NCBI GenBank assembly: GCA_950097015.1 | Contig: CATNEN010000034.1 | Span: forward strand, 4,744,001-4,808,000 | Length of the DNA stretch: 64,000 bases | Direction of reading: 5' to 3' | From: Macrostomum hystrix | Lineage: Eukaryota; Platyhelminthes; Macrostomidae | Shown here: positions 10,301 to 21,454 of the stretch, piece by piece | Layout: every line of letters begins with the position of its first letter | How positions within the stretch are numbered: the stretch's first letter is position 1 | Notes under the pieces: model-generated | What the model saw: the letters and a program-made list of their open reading frames with translations, nothing else | The model's database searches: none | Told to the model about the DNA's origin: nothing | Translations under genes and position numbers: made by a program

Positions 10301-13300
10301 TCAGCCATATTTTATTGTATGGTTGTGTTAGTAAGCGACTCATTACTAGTTAGTAATGTTCGCGAGATGAAACAAATTTTAGTCCTCCTAAAAGGTTTCT
10401 ATTATGAATCAAACAACTAAGTCCCTAAGTGACAGAGCTGACGAAATCCCATATTGACAGAGCTGACGAAATCCCATATTGACAGAGCTGACGAAATCCC
10501 ATATTGACAGAGCTGACGAAATCCCATATTGACAGAGCTGACGAAATCCATATTGACAGAGCTGACGAAATCCCCAATTGATAGAACTGACGAAATCCCC
10601 AATTGATAGAACTGACGAAATCCCCAATTGATACAACTGACGAAATCCCCAATTGATAGAACTGACGAAATCCCCAATTGATAGAACTGACGAAATCCCC
10701 AATTGATAGAACTGACGAAATCCCCAATTGATAGAACTGACGAAATCCCCAATTGATACAACTGACGAAATCCCATATTGATACAACTGACGAAATCCCC
10801 AATTGATAGAACTGACGAAATCCCCAATTGATAGAACTGACGAAATCCCCAATTGATAGAACTGACGAAATCCCCAATTGATAGAACTGACGAAATCCCC
10901 AATTGATAGAACTGACGAAATCCCCAATTGATAGAACTGACGAAATCCCCAATTGATAGAACTGACGAAATCCCCAATTGATAGAACTGACGAAATCCCC
11001 AATTGATAGAACTGACGAAATCCCCAATTGATAGAACTGACGAAATCCCATATTGATACAACTGACGAAATCCCCAATTGATAGAACTGACGAAATCCCC
11101 AATTGATAGAACTGACGAAATCCCCAATTGATAGAACTGACGAAATCCCCAATTGATAGAACTGACGAAATCCCCAATTGATAGAACTGACGAAATCCCC
11201 AATTGATAGAACTGACGAAATCCGAAATTCCTGATCCCAAAATTATTTATTAAAAAACTACAAACTTTTCTAAAAGAACTCTTTAACCAAATTTGAGTCG
11301 GCTTCGCAATCCAAATCCAGTTAGTTGGGGTAAAAATAACTCATTTTCGTTATCCCAGGTAGCCTATCGGATCTGCTGAACCGCTCCGCCCAGTCGGGCA
11401 GCCACCTGTCCGAACAGCAGGTTTGGCGCATCTTCTGTGACATCTGCTCGGCTGTGGCCCAGTTGCACCAGCGCCGGCCGCCAGTTATGCATCGCGATCT
11501 CAAAGCCGAGAATGTCTTGGCTAGCGACGATCCCGACTGCTCCTTTGTACTCTGCGACTTTGGCAGCGCCAGCGATCGGCCTCTCCTTGCCTCCCAGCTT
11601 GGCGTAGCTCGAGTTGAAGAGGAGATTCAAAAGTACACCACTATGGCCTACCGCAGTCCCGAGATGGTCAATCTGTACTCTGGTCGGGCTATAGACACCA
11701 AGTCGGACATCTGGGCTCTGGGCTGCCTGCTGTACCGTCTCGCCTATCTCGGCCTGCCATTTGGCGAGAGCTCATTGGCTATCAGCTCAGCTAGGCTCTG
11801 CCTTCCCGACAGGCCGGATAGGTCAGCACCTCTGCGCCGCCTCATTGGCTGGACCCTTAGACCCGAGCCAAGCGATAGGCCTGACATCCTGCAGCTGGCC
11901 CGGCTGGCTTTCGGACTGGCTGGCCGCCACTGCGACATCGCCGAAGCTCAGGTTGTTAGGCCTGCTGAAGTTCTGCCAGTCCTGAATTCTCTAGTCTGAA
12001 TATTTTTCGTAATTTTTTCAGGTTCCTGAAGTTTTAGGTTCCTGAGGTTTTCAGGTTCCTGAGGTTTTCAGGTTCCTGAGGTTTTAGGTTCCTGAGGTTT
12101 TCAGGTTCCTGAGGTTTTCAGGTTCCTGAGGTTTTCAAGTTTCTGAAGTTTTCAGATTCTTGAAGTTTTCAGGGTCCTGAAGTTTTAGGTTCCTGAGGTT
12201 TTAGGTTCCTGAAGTTTTAGGTTCCTGAAGTTTTAGGTTCCTGAGGTTTTCAGGTTCCTGAGGTTTTCAGGTTCCTGAGGTTTTCAGGTTCCTGAGGTTT
12301 TCAAGTTTCTGAAGTTTTCAGGTTCTTGAAGTTTTCAGGTTCCTGAGGTTTTAGGTTCCTGAAGTTTTAGGTTCCTGAAGTTTTAGGTTCCTGAAGTTTT
12401 CAGGTTCCTGAGGTTTTAGGTTCCTGACAGAAACCTAAAGTTAGGTTCCTGAAGTTTTCAGGTTCCTGAGGTTTTCAGGTTCCTGAGGTTTTAGGTTCCT
12501 GAAGTTTTAGGTTCCTGAAGTTTTCAGGTTCCTGAGGTTTTCAAGTTTCTGAAGTTTTCAGGTTCTTGAAGTTTTCAGGGTCCTGAAGTTTTCAGGTTCT
12601 TGAAGTTTTCAGGGTCCTGAAGTTTTCAGGCTCCTGAAGTTTTCAGGTTCCTGAAGTTTTCAGGTTCCTGAAGTTTTCAGGTTCCTGAAGTTTTTCAGGT
12701 TCAGAAAATACCAAAAACCAAAGACTTTTCCTTATAATATCGCCTACGTCCACCCCAATTTCCAGAGCGTTGAAGTCCCCGCACTTGAGTCCCTGCCATT
12801 GCCGCCGTCTGAGACTGAATGGCGTGAGTCTACTCAGTTGAAAAAATCGCCTAGCGTCGGGTGAGTAGTCCAGATTCTAAGAAATTTTTAGGGGAGGCTG
12901 TTTTGTACAGGCGCCTTGTGATTGTTATTGACTTTTCATCCAGCCATCTGCAGAATCAGCAGCAGCAGCAGCAGCAGCAAAAACCCGCCACCTCAGGCGC
13001 GGCGACGCCCAGCAGTGCGCGGCAACGACCAAGACCCGGCGGTGGACTTCAGACTCCGCAGGCGCTACCACCGCAGCCACAGCCTCCGCATCACCCGGCT
13101 GTGGATCTTCTGTCCGCCTCCGCTAGCAGCAATGCGGCTGGTCAGTCGTACATGCGGCATCGCCGATTAGTTAGCGACACATCCGCCCTGACGATGCGGC
13201 CTGCGTTGCCATCAGCGCCGAGTCGGCTAGCCGAGAAGCCGGCGGACTCCGGCGCCATGCGTCAACGCGTCGTCTCCATGGAGAAGATTTCAGCGCCTGC

Positions 13301-15394
13301 CGAGCCGGCTGTCGACCTGCTCGTCGATCTGGATTCGCCGTCGAATTCAACGTCGGTAGCGTCAGCAGCAGACGCAGCTGCCGCTTATCGAAACAGCAGC
13401 TACAGCGGCTGGGCAGAGGAAGCGGCCGCCGCGTTCTCCCCCGCGATGCCGGCGTCGACGGTCGCTCCGCTGGAGGACTCGTTATTCGGCGCCGAGTTTG
13501 ATCGGATTCGAGACTCTGCAACTAGTGAGTCTGATTGCTGTTGCTATGCTAGACTGCAGCATCACTGAGTACATCAGTACAGGTAGTGAGTCTGATTGCT
13601 GTTGCTATGCTAGACTGCAGCATCACTGAGTACATCAGTACAGGTAGTGAGTCTGATTGCTGTTGCTATGCTAGACTGCAGCATCACTGAGTACATCAGT
13701 ACAGCTAGTGAGTCTGATTGCTGTTGCTATGCTAGACTGCAGCATCACTGAGTACATCAGTACAGCTAGTGAGTCTGATTGCTGTTGCTATGCTAGATTG
13801 CAGCATCACTGAGTACATCAGTACAGCTAGTGAGTCTGATTGCTGTTGCTATGCTAGACTGCAGCATCACTGAGTACATCAGTACAGGTAGTGAGTCTGA
13901 TTGCTGTTGCTATGCTAGACTGCAGCATCACTGAGTACATCAGTACAGCTAGTGAGTCTGATTGCTGTTGCTATGCTAGATTGCAGCATCACTGAGTACA
14001 TCAGTACAGGTAGTGAGTCTGATTGCTGTTGCTATGCTAGACTGCAGCATCACTGAGTACATCAGTACAGGTAGTGAGTCTGATTGCTGTTGCTATGCTA
14101 GACTGCAGCATCACTGAGTACATCAGTACAGCTAGTGAGTCTGATTGCTGTTGCTATGCTAGATTGCAGCATCACTGAGTACATCAGTACAGCTAGTGAG
14201 TCTGATTGCTGTTGCTATGCTAGACTGCAGCATCACTGAGTACATCAGTACAGCTAGTGAGTCTGATTGCTGTTGCTATGCTAGACTGCAGCATCACCGT
14301 ACACACCAATGCAGCCCATCACAATGTCTTCATTGCCTATTTTATTTTGATATTTATTATAGATGTTACAAGTCATCAGTTGTCATCAAATCAGCCACAA
14401 ATACAAGAACAGCAAGCCAGGCCCTGTGCTCAGCCCACGGCAGTCTCTCATGCGGCCTTTGTGAGGCCTATGGCGCCAACCGCAGTCACAGATTCTAGAA
14501 GTAAGCTTTAATGCGCAGACTATAGCTTGCAGTAGTTGCTTGTTCTGCTTTAACGCCTTCTAGATCTCATTTGTTTTATGCCTAATCGATTCTGTTGCAT
14601 TTTTGCTATTGGCGATAGATTTTTGGTTATTGGCTATTGGTATTTCTGTGTGTTTGTGTGTTTGCTGTGATAGGCTATGAGTTGTACATGTATGTCTGTT
14701 CTTATTGGCTGTGGATTTTATTGTGTTGTGATTTCATGTTAGTTTTTATTGGACGTGGGTTTTTTGTTCTGATTGGTTGTGGGTTTTTTGTTTGTTCTGA
14801 TTGGCTGTAGGTTTAATGTTCGAACTGATTGACTGTGGGTTTTTTGTTTGTTCTGATTGGCTGTGGGTTTTATGTTTGCTCTGGTTGGCTGTGGGTTTTA
14901 TCTTTGTTCTGATTGGTTGTGTGTTTCTTGTTTTTTTCTGATTGGCTGTGGGTTTTATCTTTGTTCTGATTGGTCGTGGGTTTTATCTTTGTTCTGATTG
15001 GTTGTGGGTTTTATCTTTGTTCTGATTGGCTGTGGGTTTTATCTTTGTTCTGATTGGTTGTGTGCTTCTTGTTTTTTTTCTGATTGGCTGTGGGTTTTAT
15101 CTTTGTTCTGATTGGTCGTTGGTTTTATCTTTGTTCTGATTGGTTGTGGGTTTTATCTTTGTTCTGATTGGCTGTGAAGGCATATATATATAAGGTGTCT
15201 AAATTATACTTAACTACTTGCTCACTCCGCACTCAGCGGTACCCGCGGCAGCTCGGCCGTCCGCGACGCCAATCGGTCAGCAGCCCCGTCAGCCGCAGCC
15301 GCAGCCGCAGCACAGGCAGCAGCACAGCTGGGGTGGACCAAGTCCCAGGCATCCCAGTCAGCTGATGAATCAGCAGGTCTTTTGGCCTACCTGA
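7386..15394 (+). CDS. AAK1: AAK1/BMP2K-like serine/threonine kinase (NAK family), complete, seven exons
   Basis: Exons: 7386-7640, 10123-10225, 11359-11993, 12766-12860, 12944-13524, 14363-14500 and 15237-15394. They sum to 1965 nt (654 residues) with every phase matching. The kinase domain (about residues 35-310) has the NAK glycine loop LAEGGFALVF, the ATP lysine in YALKRM (K65), HRD at 164-166, DFG at 186-188 and the family activation segment EEEIQKYTTMAYRSPEMVNLYSG split over this region. NAK kinases phosphorylate the AP-2 mu subunit in clathrin endocytosis. The tail carries a basic RHRRLVSD motif like one in AAK1/BMP2K, an alanine/serine/acidic region and a Q/P-rich end. The end of exon 3 is least certain: donor gtctga at 11994 is assumed, but CAG/gttgtt near 11953 is also in phase. 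Five introns hold five unrelated arrays. AATAAA lies at 15475. AAK1 and BMP2K orthology cannot be separated here. Confidence 0.9.
7700..10018. repeat. 21/22-bp minisatellite with higher-order duplication in kinase intron 1
   Basis: About 110 units with core catggatcagggaaggtg. Most are 21 bp, interspersed with 22-bp aattag variants. Blocks repeat at fixed offsets: about 7757-8097 recurs 382 bp downstream, and about 8330-9215 recurs 786 bp downstream with almost no difference. The mix of 21- and 22-bp units shifts frames, so the many short open frames here are artefacts. Confidence 0.98.
10428..11224. repeat. 25-bp minisatellite in kinase intron 2
   Basis: About 32 copies of a 25-bp unit with core cgaaatccccaattgatag. 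The first six copies (to about 10560) use a ccatattgacagagc variant. Three overlapping minus-strand open frames of 247-271 codons are the same repeat read in three frames and are not genes. Confidence 0.98.
12018..12702. repeat. 16-18-bp minisatellite in kinase intron 3
   Basis: About 39 units around ggttcctgaggttttca with 1-2 bp length variants. It fills most of the intron between 11994 and 12765. Confidence 0.97.
13525..14296. repeat. 61-bp minisatellite starting exactly at a splice donor, kinase intron 5
   Basis: About 12.7 copies of a 61-bp unit beginning gtgagtctgattgctgttgc. The first unit begins at the exon 5 donor itself, so every copy repeats a consensus donor (ta then gtgagt). Copies differ by g/c before the final ta and by gac/gat. 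The true acceptor is downstream at 14362. Confidence 0.98.
14750..15176. repeat. 28-bp minisatellite in kinase intron 6
   Basis: About 15 degenerate copies of a 28-bp unit with core ctgattggctgtgggtttta, plus less regular related sequence from about 14640. ATTGG/CCAAT-like cores recur in every unit. Confidence 0.93.
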
Positions 15395-16516
15395 GCCCTA
15401 ATATCGTATAGAGGGCTGAATGGCCGATGCAAATTGAGAATCACGGCAGATAATAACGTGCTTTAATTACTATTAATAAATTAAATTAAATTGGCAAACA
15501 AAATTGTTGATTGGCTGTGTCAGTACAATTATAGATATAATTGCCTTAATAATTCGATTCAATTTAATTCACCCGCTTTTTATTATCTAATTAATAAGTC
15601 GACAATTTGGTTTATTTAAATAAATGTTGTCTGCCTTGTCTAGCAAGCCTAGCCCGAATGCATAATCAGCTTCCGCGCCACTTTCGTGTTGATGAAATCT
15701 ATTTCTTTTTATCTTTTATTTCTTACATCTAGTGTCTGTTTGTGTCTGCGCCGCGTGCTCGCGTTTCAAGTTTTTCTAAACATGTCGGCAAACTGTATTA
15801 AATCATATCTTGTGAGCAGCATGCTCTGTTATTAATAATTTGACTTTCTATAAAGCTTTTTATGATACTATCGTGATATTTTGGTGTTTTTGCTAGCCAG
15901 CGTATTTTATTTATTCGTTTACAAACGGAACTTAACTTATTTGATTACATTGACAACAAAGCAATAAGTGATTGTTTAGGCCTGACTTGCAGGCACTGCT
16001 CTGGGCTCCTCCCCTTACCGATATTTTTTCTTGCTCTTCTCCGACTTTCATTTCTCTGCACATTTTCCTAAAATTAATGTTGCCCTGATCCTCAGTCCTG
16101 ATTTGATCCCAATTTGACTAATTGACTAAAGTGATTTTTGACAATTTTTTCCTCAATGAATCAATAAAAGAGCCTTTGTTCTCATTTAATTGCTGCAGTT
16201 AATGTGTTTGATATTATTTGTTTGATTTTTCTTTCGAGTAAATCTATTTTTCTAGAAGTTATTAATTTTTCTAGTAGTGAATTAAACAATGTATTTGTGT
16301 TGTTGTTATGTTTAATAATTATTTGACACATCAGTTCATTTTCTATCCGATATCCATCAAATTATATTATATACTCGTATGTGGCCCTTAATCAGTTTTT
16401 TCTTAATGCTAAAAGTTGACAAAAAAAATTATTTAACCTGATTAACTTAATAAACAGCGTTTTAATTTGTCTTAATAATTTGCTTCTAATCCTTATCTAC
16501 ATCCTGGTCTGATAAC
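15395..16516. other. kinase 3' UTR and AT-rich intergenic sequence
   Basis: An AATAAA at 15475-15480, 81 bp after the kinase stop, is a good polyadenylation candidate. The rest is AT-rich unique sequence with no open frame I can support. Confidence 0.6.
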
Positions 16517-16855
16517 GGGCATTGCGGGCACATCACTTGGTGACACTAGACCCGCAGCCGGCGAGGCAATTCTGCCCATTGCGCTGACTCCTGAGCACAC
16601 ACGCACACAGTTACTGTACACAGGCACACGCTCACACAGGAGTGTACATCTGCCCTGACTTTCTCATCGTCAGGCAGTGTACACTCTCACTGTGTCTTGG
16701 AGGTTGGCCCTCAAGGGCGTAAATTGCACGACAAGCCCCCAAGCCTTCTCTCCGCGTCTGCGCCCCAAATGAATTTGGCCTTGCCGCGGAATCGAGCTCA
16801 GGGACCTCGGTGCGAGAGGAAAAACGCTTTTGACCGCTCTGCCACCGACCCTGGT
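16517..16855 (-). mobile_element. tRNA-derived SINE, copy 1
   Basis: The reverse complement of this segment matches 33571-33910 and 40884-41187 over most of its length. The tRNA-like head is at the right end (near 16855) with an A-box-like tggcagagcgg region and a B-box-like gagctcgattcc region. The body carries a GT-rich section and the conserved stretches ttggaggttggccctcaagg and tggtgacactagacccgcag (both as seen on the plus strand). Open frames crossing it are not genes. Confidence 0.85.
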
Positions 16856-17308
16856 CTGTTTTTTCTGCATTCTCATCCGAAATCATGGTTGGCAAATACA
16901 AATTTATCTCATAAAGCATTGGTGTCATTTTCTATACTACGTGCAATACATTAAATGTGTACTCATGTATGCTTATTCGTGTACTCACTGATTGGGAGTA
17001 TCGTGTCTTTTCATTCTGTGGTTCTACTTGGTCATATGATAGTAAAGTGTGTGTAAAATATTTTATTTCGTAATTTGGCTCAGTAAATCAGTAAAAAGCC
17101 TGTTGATAGAAGAATGTTTTGGTATCCATGGAAACGTAACGTAGGCTTAGCTTAAGTCGCATACCAATGATACTATGGGAAACATCCAATAAGCACTAGC
17201 CAATTGCTTGGAGCTTGACTGCTTATAAGTAACACTTTGCTATTGAACCTTAGCAACTGCAGGTTTCATAGCTTAGTTAAGAGAGTAAAGCTACTTACAC
17301 AAACTCAA
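16856..17308. other. intergenic sequence upstream of the SUEL lectin gene
   Basis: Unique AT-rich sequence that should contain the lectin promoter and 5' UTR. I see no clear TATA element or other repeat. Confidence 0.4.
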
Positions 17309-20300
17309 ATGGGTGCGTTACCATTAATCGTTGCTTGCATCTGCCTCACAACTGTGTTAGCTGCTTCAGGTAAAGTAACTAATTTAAATGTCTTATGATC
17401 TTATTATATATGTCTATACAATCAGCACTAATAATTCTGTCCAAAACCTGCCAAAACACTTTCACCCAATCACACTATTCACGAGACCGCCGTTCACCCA
17501 ATCACACTATTCACGAGACCGCCATTCACCCAATCACACTATTCACGAGACCGCAGTTCACCCAATCACACTATTCACGAGACCGCCGTTCACCAAATCA
17601 CACTATTCACGAGACCGCAGTTCACCCAATCACACTATTCACGAGACCGCCGTTCACCAAATCACACTATTCACGAGACCGCCGTTCACCAAATCACACT
17701 ATTCACGAGACCGCCGTTCACCCAATCACACTATTCACGAGACCGCCATTCACCCAATCACACTATTCACGAGACCACCATTCACCCAATCACACTATTC
17801 ACGAAACCGCCGTTCAACCAATCACACCATTCACGAGACCGCCGTTCACCCAATCACACTATTCACGAGACCGCCATTCACCCAATCACACTATTCACGA
17901 GACCACCATTCACCCAATCACACTATTCACGAGACCGCCGTTCACCCAATCACACTATTCACGAGACCGCCGTTCACACTGTCTTCTCCGCGGCATCTCT
18001 AAATCTTTCTCACAGTTTCCAAATCGCCCAATCATCTGTCATCTCTTAACCTGCAGCTGTGACTGTCCCAGTGCTGCTCACAGTTCAGGAGTGCGAAAGT
18101 CAAACTGCCTATCTGGACTGCTCAACAACCAGCGCGGGTGTCATCCGCATCCTCGCAGTTGTCTATGGTCGCATCGCTGGCTATACAGGACTGGACAGCA
18201 GCTGTCCTGGGACAGCCCCAGCTGACTGTCTCAGCAGAGAAGCTTATCGCGTCGTACAAACCGAATGTAATAACAAGAGCAGTTGCTCAGTGCCAGCCAA
18301 CAATGATCACCTGAGGGGCGATCCTTGTTCCGGTGTTATAAAGTTCCTGGTGGTTAATTACACCTGCCTGCATCGTGAGTCTATCTAAATAATAATCTTA
18401 TTTTGATCCTCAACTTCAGGCACTCATTGATCCTCATCTTCAGGCACTCATTGATCCTCAACTTCAGGCACTCATTGATCCTCAACTTCAGGCACTCATT
18501 GATCCTCAACTTCAGGCACTCATTGATCCTCATCTTCGAGCACTCATTGATCCTCAACTTCAGACACTCGTTGATCCTCAACTTCAGACACTCATTGATC
18601 CTCAACTTCAGGCACTCATTGATCCTCAACTTCCGGCACTCATTGATCCTCAACTTCAGGCACTCATTGATCCTCAACTTCAGGCACTTTTTGATCCTCA
18701 ACTTCGAGCACTCATTGATCCTCAACTTCAGGCACTCATTGATCCTCAACTTCAGGCACTCATTGATCCTCATCTTCGAGCACTCATTGATCCTCAACTT
18801 CAGGCACTCATTGATCCTCAACTTCAGACACTCGTTGATCCTCAACTTCAGACACTCATTGATCCTCAAGTTCAGGCACTCATTGATCCTCAACTTCAGG
18901 CACTCATTGATCCTCAACTTCAGGCACTCATTGATCCTCAACTTCAGGCACTTTTTGATCCTCAACTTCGAGCACTCATTGATCCTCAACTTCAGGCACT
19001 CATTGATCCTCAACTTCAGGCACTCATTGATCATCATCTTCGAGCACTCATTGATCCTCAACTTCAGGCACTCATTGATCCTCAACTTCAGGCACTCATT
19101 GATCCTCAACTTCGAGCACTCATTGATCCTCAACTTCAGGCACTCATTGATCCTCAACTTCAGGCACTTTTTGATCCTCAACTTCAGGCACTCATTGATC
19201 CTCAACTTCAGGCACTTTTTGATCCTCAAGTTCAGGCACTCATTGATCCTCAACTTCAGGCACTCATTGATCCTCAACTTCGAGCACTCATTGATCCTCA
19301 ACTTCAGGCACTCATTGATCCTCAACTTCAGGCACTCATTGATCCTCAACTTCAGGCACTCATTGATCCTCAACTTCAGGCACTCATTGATCCTCAACTT
19401 CAGGCACTCATTGATCCTCAACTTCAGGCACTCATTGATCCTCAAGTTCAGGCACTCATTGATCCTCAACTTCAGGCACTCATTGATCCTCAACTTCAGG
19501 CACTCATTGATCCTCAACTTCAGGCACTCATTGATCCTCAACTTCAGGCACTCATTGATCCTCAACTTCAGGCACTCATTGATCCTCAACTTCAGGCACT
19601 CATTGATCCTCAACTTCAGGCACTCATTGATCCTCATCTTCAGGCACTCATTGATCCTCAACTTCAGGCACTCATTGATCCTCAACTTCAGGCACTCATT
19701 GATCCTCAACTTCGAGCACTCATTGATCCTCAACTTCAGGCACTCATTGATCCTCAACTTCAGGCACTCATTGATCCTCAACTTCAGGCACTCATTGATC
19801 CTCAACTTCAGGCACTCATTGATCCTCAACTTCAGGCACTTTTTGATCCTCAACTTCAGGCACTCATTGATCCTCAACTTCAGGCACTCATTGATCCTCA
19901 ACTTCAGGCACTCATTGATCCTCAACTTCAGGCACTTTTTGATCCTCAACTTCAGGCACTTTTTGATCCTCAACTTCAGGCACTCATTGATCCTCAACTT
20001 CAGGCACTTTTTGATCCTCAAGTTCAGGCACTCATTGATCCTCAACTTCAGGCACTCATTGATCCTCAAGTTCAGGCACTCATTGATCCTCAACTTCAGG
20101 CACTCATTGATCCTCAACTTCAGGCACTCATTGATCCTCAAGTTCAGGCACTCATTGATCCTCAACTTCAGGCACTCATTGATCCTCAACTTCAGGCACT
20201 CATTGATCCTCAACTTCAGGCACTCATTGATCCTCAACTTCGAGCACTCATTGATCCTCAACTTCAGGCACTTTTTGATCCTCAAGTTCAGGCACTCATT

Positions 20301-21120
20301 GATCCTCAACTTCAGGCACTTTTTGATCCTCAAGTTCAGGCACTCATTGATCCTCAACTTCAGGCACTCATTGATCCTCAACTTCAGGCACTTTTTGATC
20401 CTCAAGTTCAGGCACTCATTGATCCTCAACTTCAGGCACTCATTGATCCTCAACTTCGAGCACTCATTGATCCTCAACTTCAGGCACTCATTGATCCTCA
20501 ACTTCAGGCACTCATTGATCCTCAACTTCAGGCACTCATTGATCCTCAACTTCAGGCACTCATTGATCCTCAACTTCAGGCACTCATTGATCCTCAACTT
20601 CAGGCACTCATTGATCCTCAACTTCAGGCACTCATTGATCCTCAACTTCAGGCACTCATTGATCCTCAACTTCAGGCACTCATTGATCCTCAACTTCAGG
20701 CACTCATTGATCCTCAACTTCAGGCACTCATTGATCCTCAACTTCAGGCACTCATTGATCCTCAACTTCAGGCACTCATTGATCTTCAACTTCGAGCACT
20801 CATTGATCCTCAACTTCAGGCACTCATTGATCCTCAACTTCAGGCACTCATTGATCCTCAACTTCAGGCACTCATTGATCCTCAACTTCAGGCACTTTTT
20901 GATCCTTAACTCCAGGCTGGATTCTGCTACCAGTTTTATAGTTGAGACAAAAAATATAATTGTTGCAACTACAAGCGTAGATAATTCCCTAACTAAGGAG
21001 CTAGTTAATTCGGCTGTGAATCAAATATGTCTGTCTGATAAGGCAACTGGCACAAGTCTTATCTCCCCATTGATAAAGTGCAGTCTTGCTGACAAGCCCA
21101 TCACAGATAAGATAAGATAA
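17309..21120 (+). CDS. secreted SUEL/rhamnose-binding-type lectin, three exons
   Basis: Exons: 17309-17369, 18057-18374 and 20942-21120 (558 nt, 185 residues, phases matching). Exon 1 encodes a signal peptide (MGALPLIVACICLTTVLA), with donor gtaaag. Exon 2 encodes one SUEL galactose/rhamnose-binding lectin domain: LDC, then VIRILAVVYGR, VVQTECNNKSSCSVPANND, and the family hallmark DPCSGVIKFLVVNYTC. Donor is gtgagt at 18375. Exon 3 encodes a 59-residue tail with two cysteines that I do not recognise, ending with TAA at 21118. Acceptor ttttatag before 20942 is the one that fits the phase. Such lectins are usually secreted carbohydrate binders in eggs, mucus or defence. An AATAAA lies at 21214. 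Both introns are tandem arrays. Exon 3 is the least certain part. Confidence 0.85.
17458..17978. repeat. 32-bp minisatellite in lectin intron 1
   Basis: About 16 copies of a 32-bp unit with core cactattcacgagaccgcc. Variants are mainly cgtt/catt/cagt and ccca/ccaa. Two overlapping open frames of 204 and 276 codons are translations of the repeat; the longer also runs on toward exon 2 in the wrong frame. Confidence 0.98.
18408..20905. repeat. 24-bp minisatellite in lectin intron 2, open on both strands
   Basis: About 104 copies of a 24-bp unit with core gatcctcaacttcaggcact. Because 24 is a multiple of 3 and indels are absent, one minus frame (834 codons) and two plus frames stay open throughout. 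The exon 2 frame meets TGA in each unit, so read-through is not possible. The array is bounded by the donor at 18375 and acceptor at 20941 and is best read as intron. Confidence 0.98.
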
Positions 21121-21454
21121 CTCCGCCAATTTCCCAACGGCCAAAGTGGCCAATTATCGAGCCTTCCAGTTAAGATCGGGCGAGGTTTCTTTCATTGACT
21201 CACTCTAGGACAAAATAAAAACATGGTTAGTCAAACAGGTAAGTTATTTTGCGCAGGATGATTGACATTTTTGCTCATTTGTTATTAGGCCTACAGGCGA
21301 AATGTATTTTTCCTTCTCAATTATTCTGTCAATGTATATATACCTGTACTTTAGCTAGTACGGAAAAAAATATATGATTTGAGAATTCAGTTTGATTCTA
21401 ATTGCGAGATGTTTACGTTTTCAACTCATTTTACTCATACTAAAAAACTAAACC
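21121..21454. other. lectin 3' flank
   Basis: Short AT-rich unique region containing AATAAA at 21214-21219, about 94 bp after the lectin stop, then no other feature before the satellite. Confidence 0.55.

Noticed and set aside
18381-21120. Open frames of 834 (-) and 905 (+) codons
   Set aside because: Both come from a 24-bp array without indels inside lectin intron 2. Only the last part of the plus frame (20942-21120) is called, as lectin exon 3.
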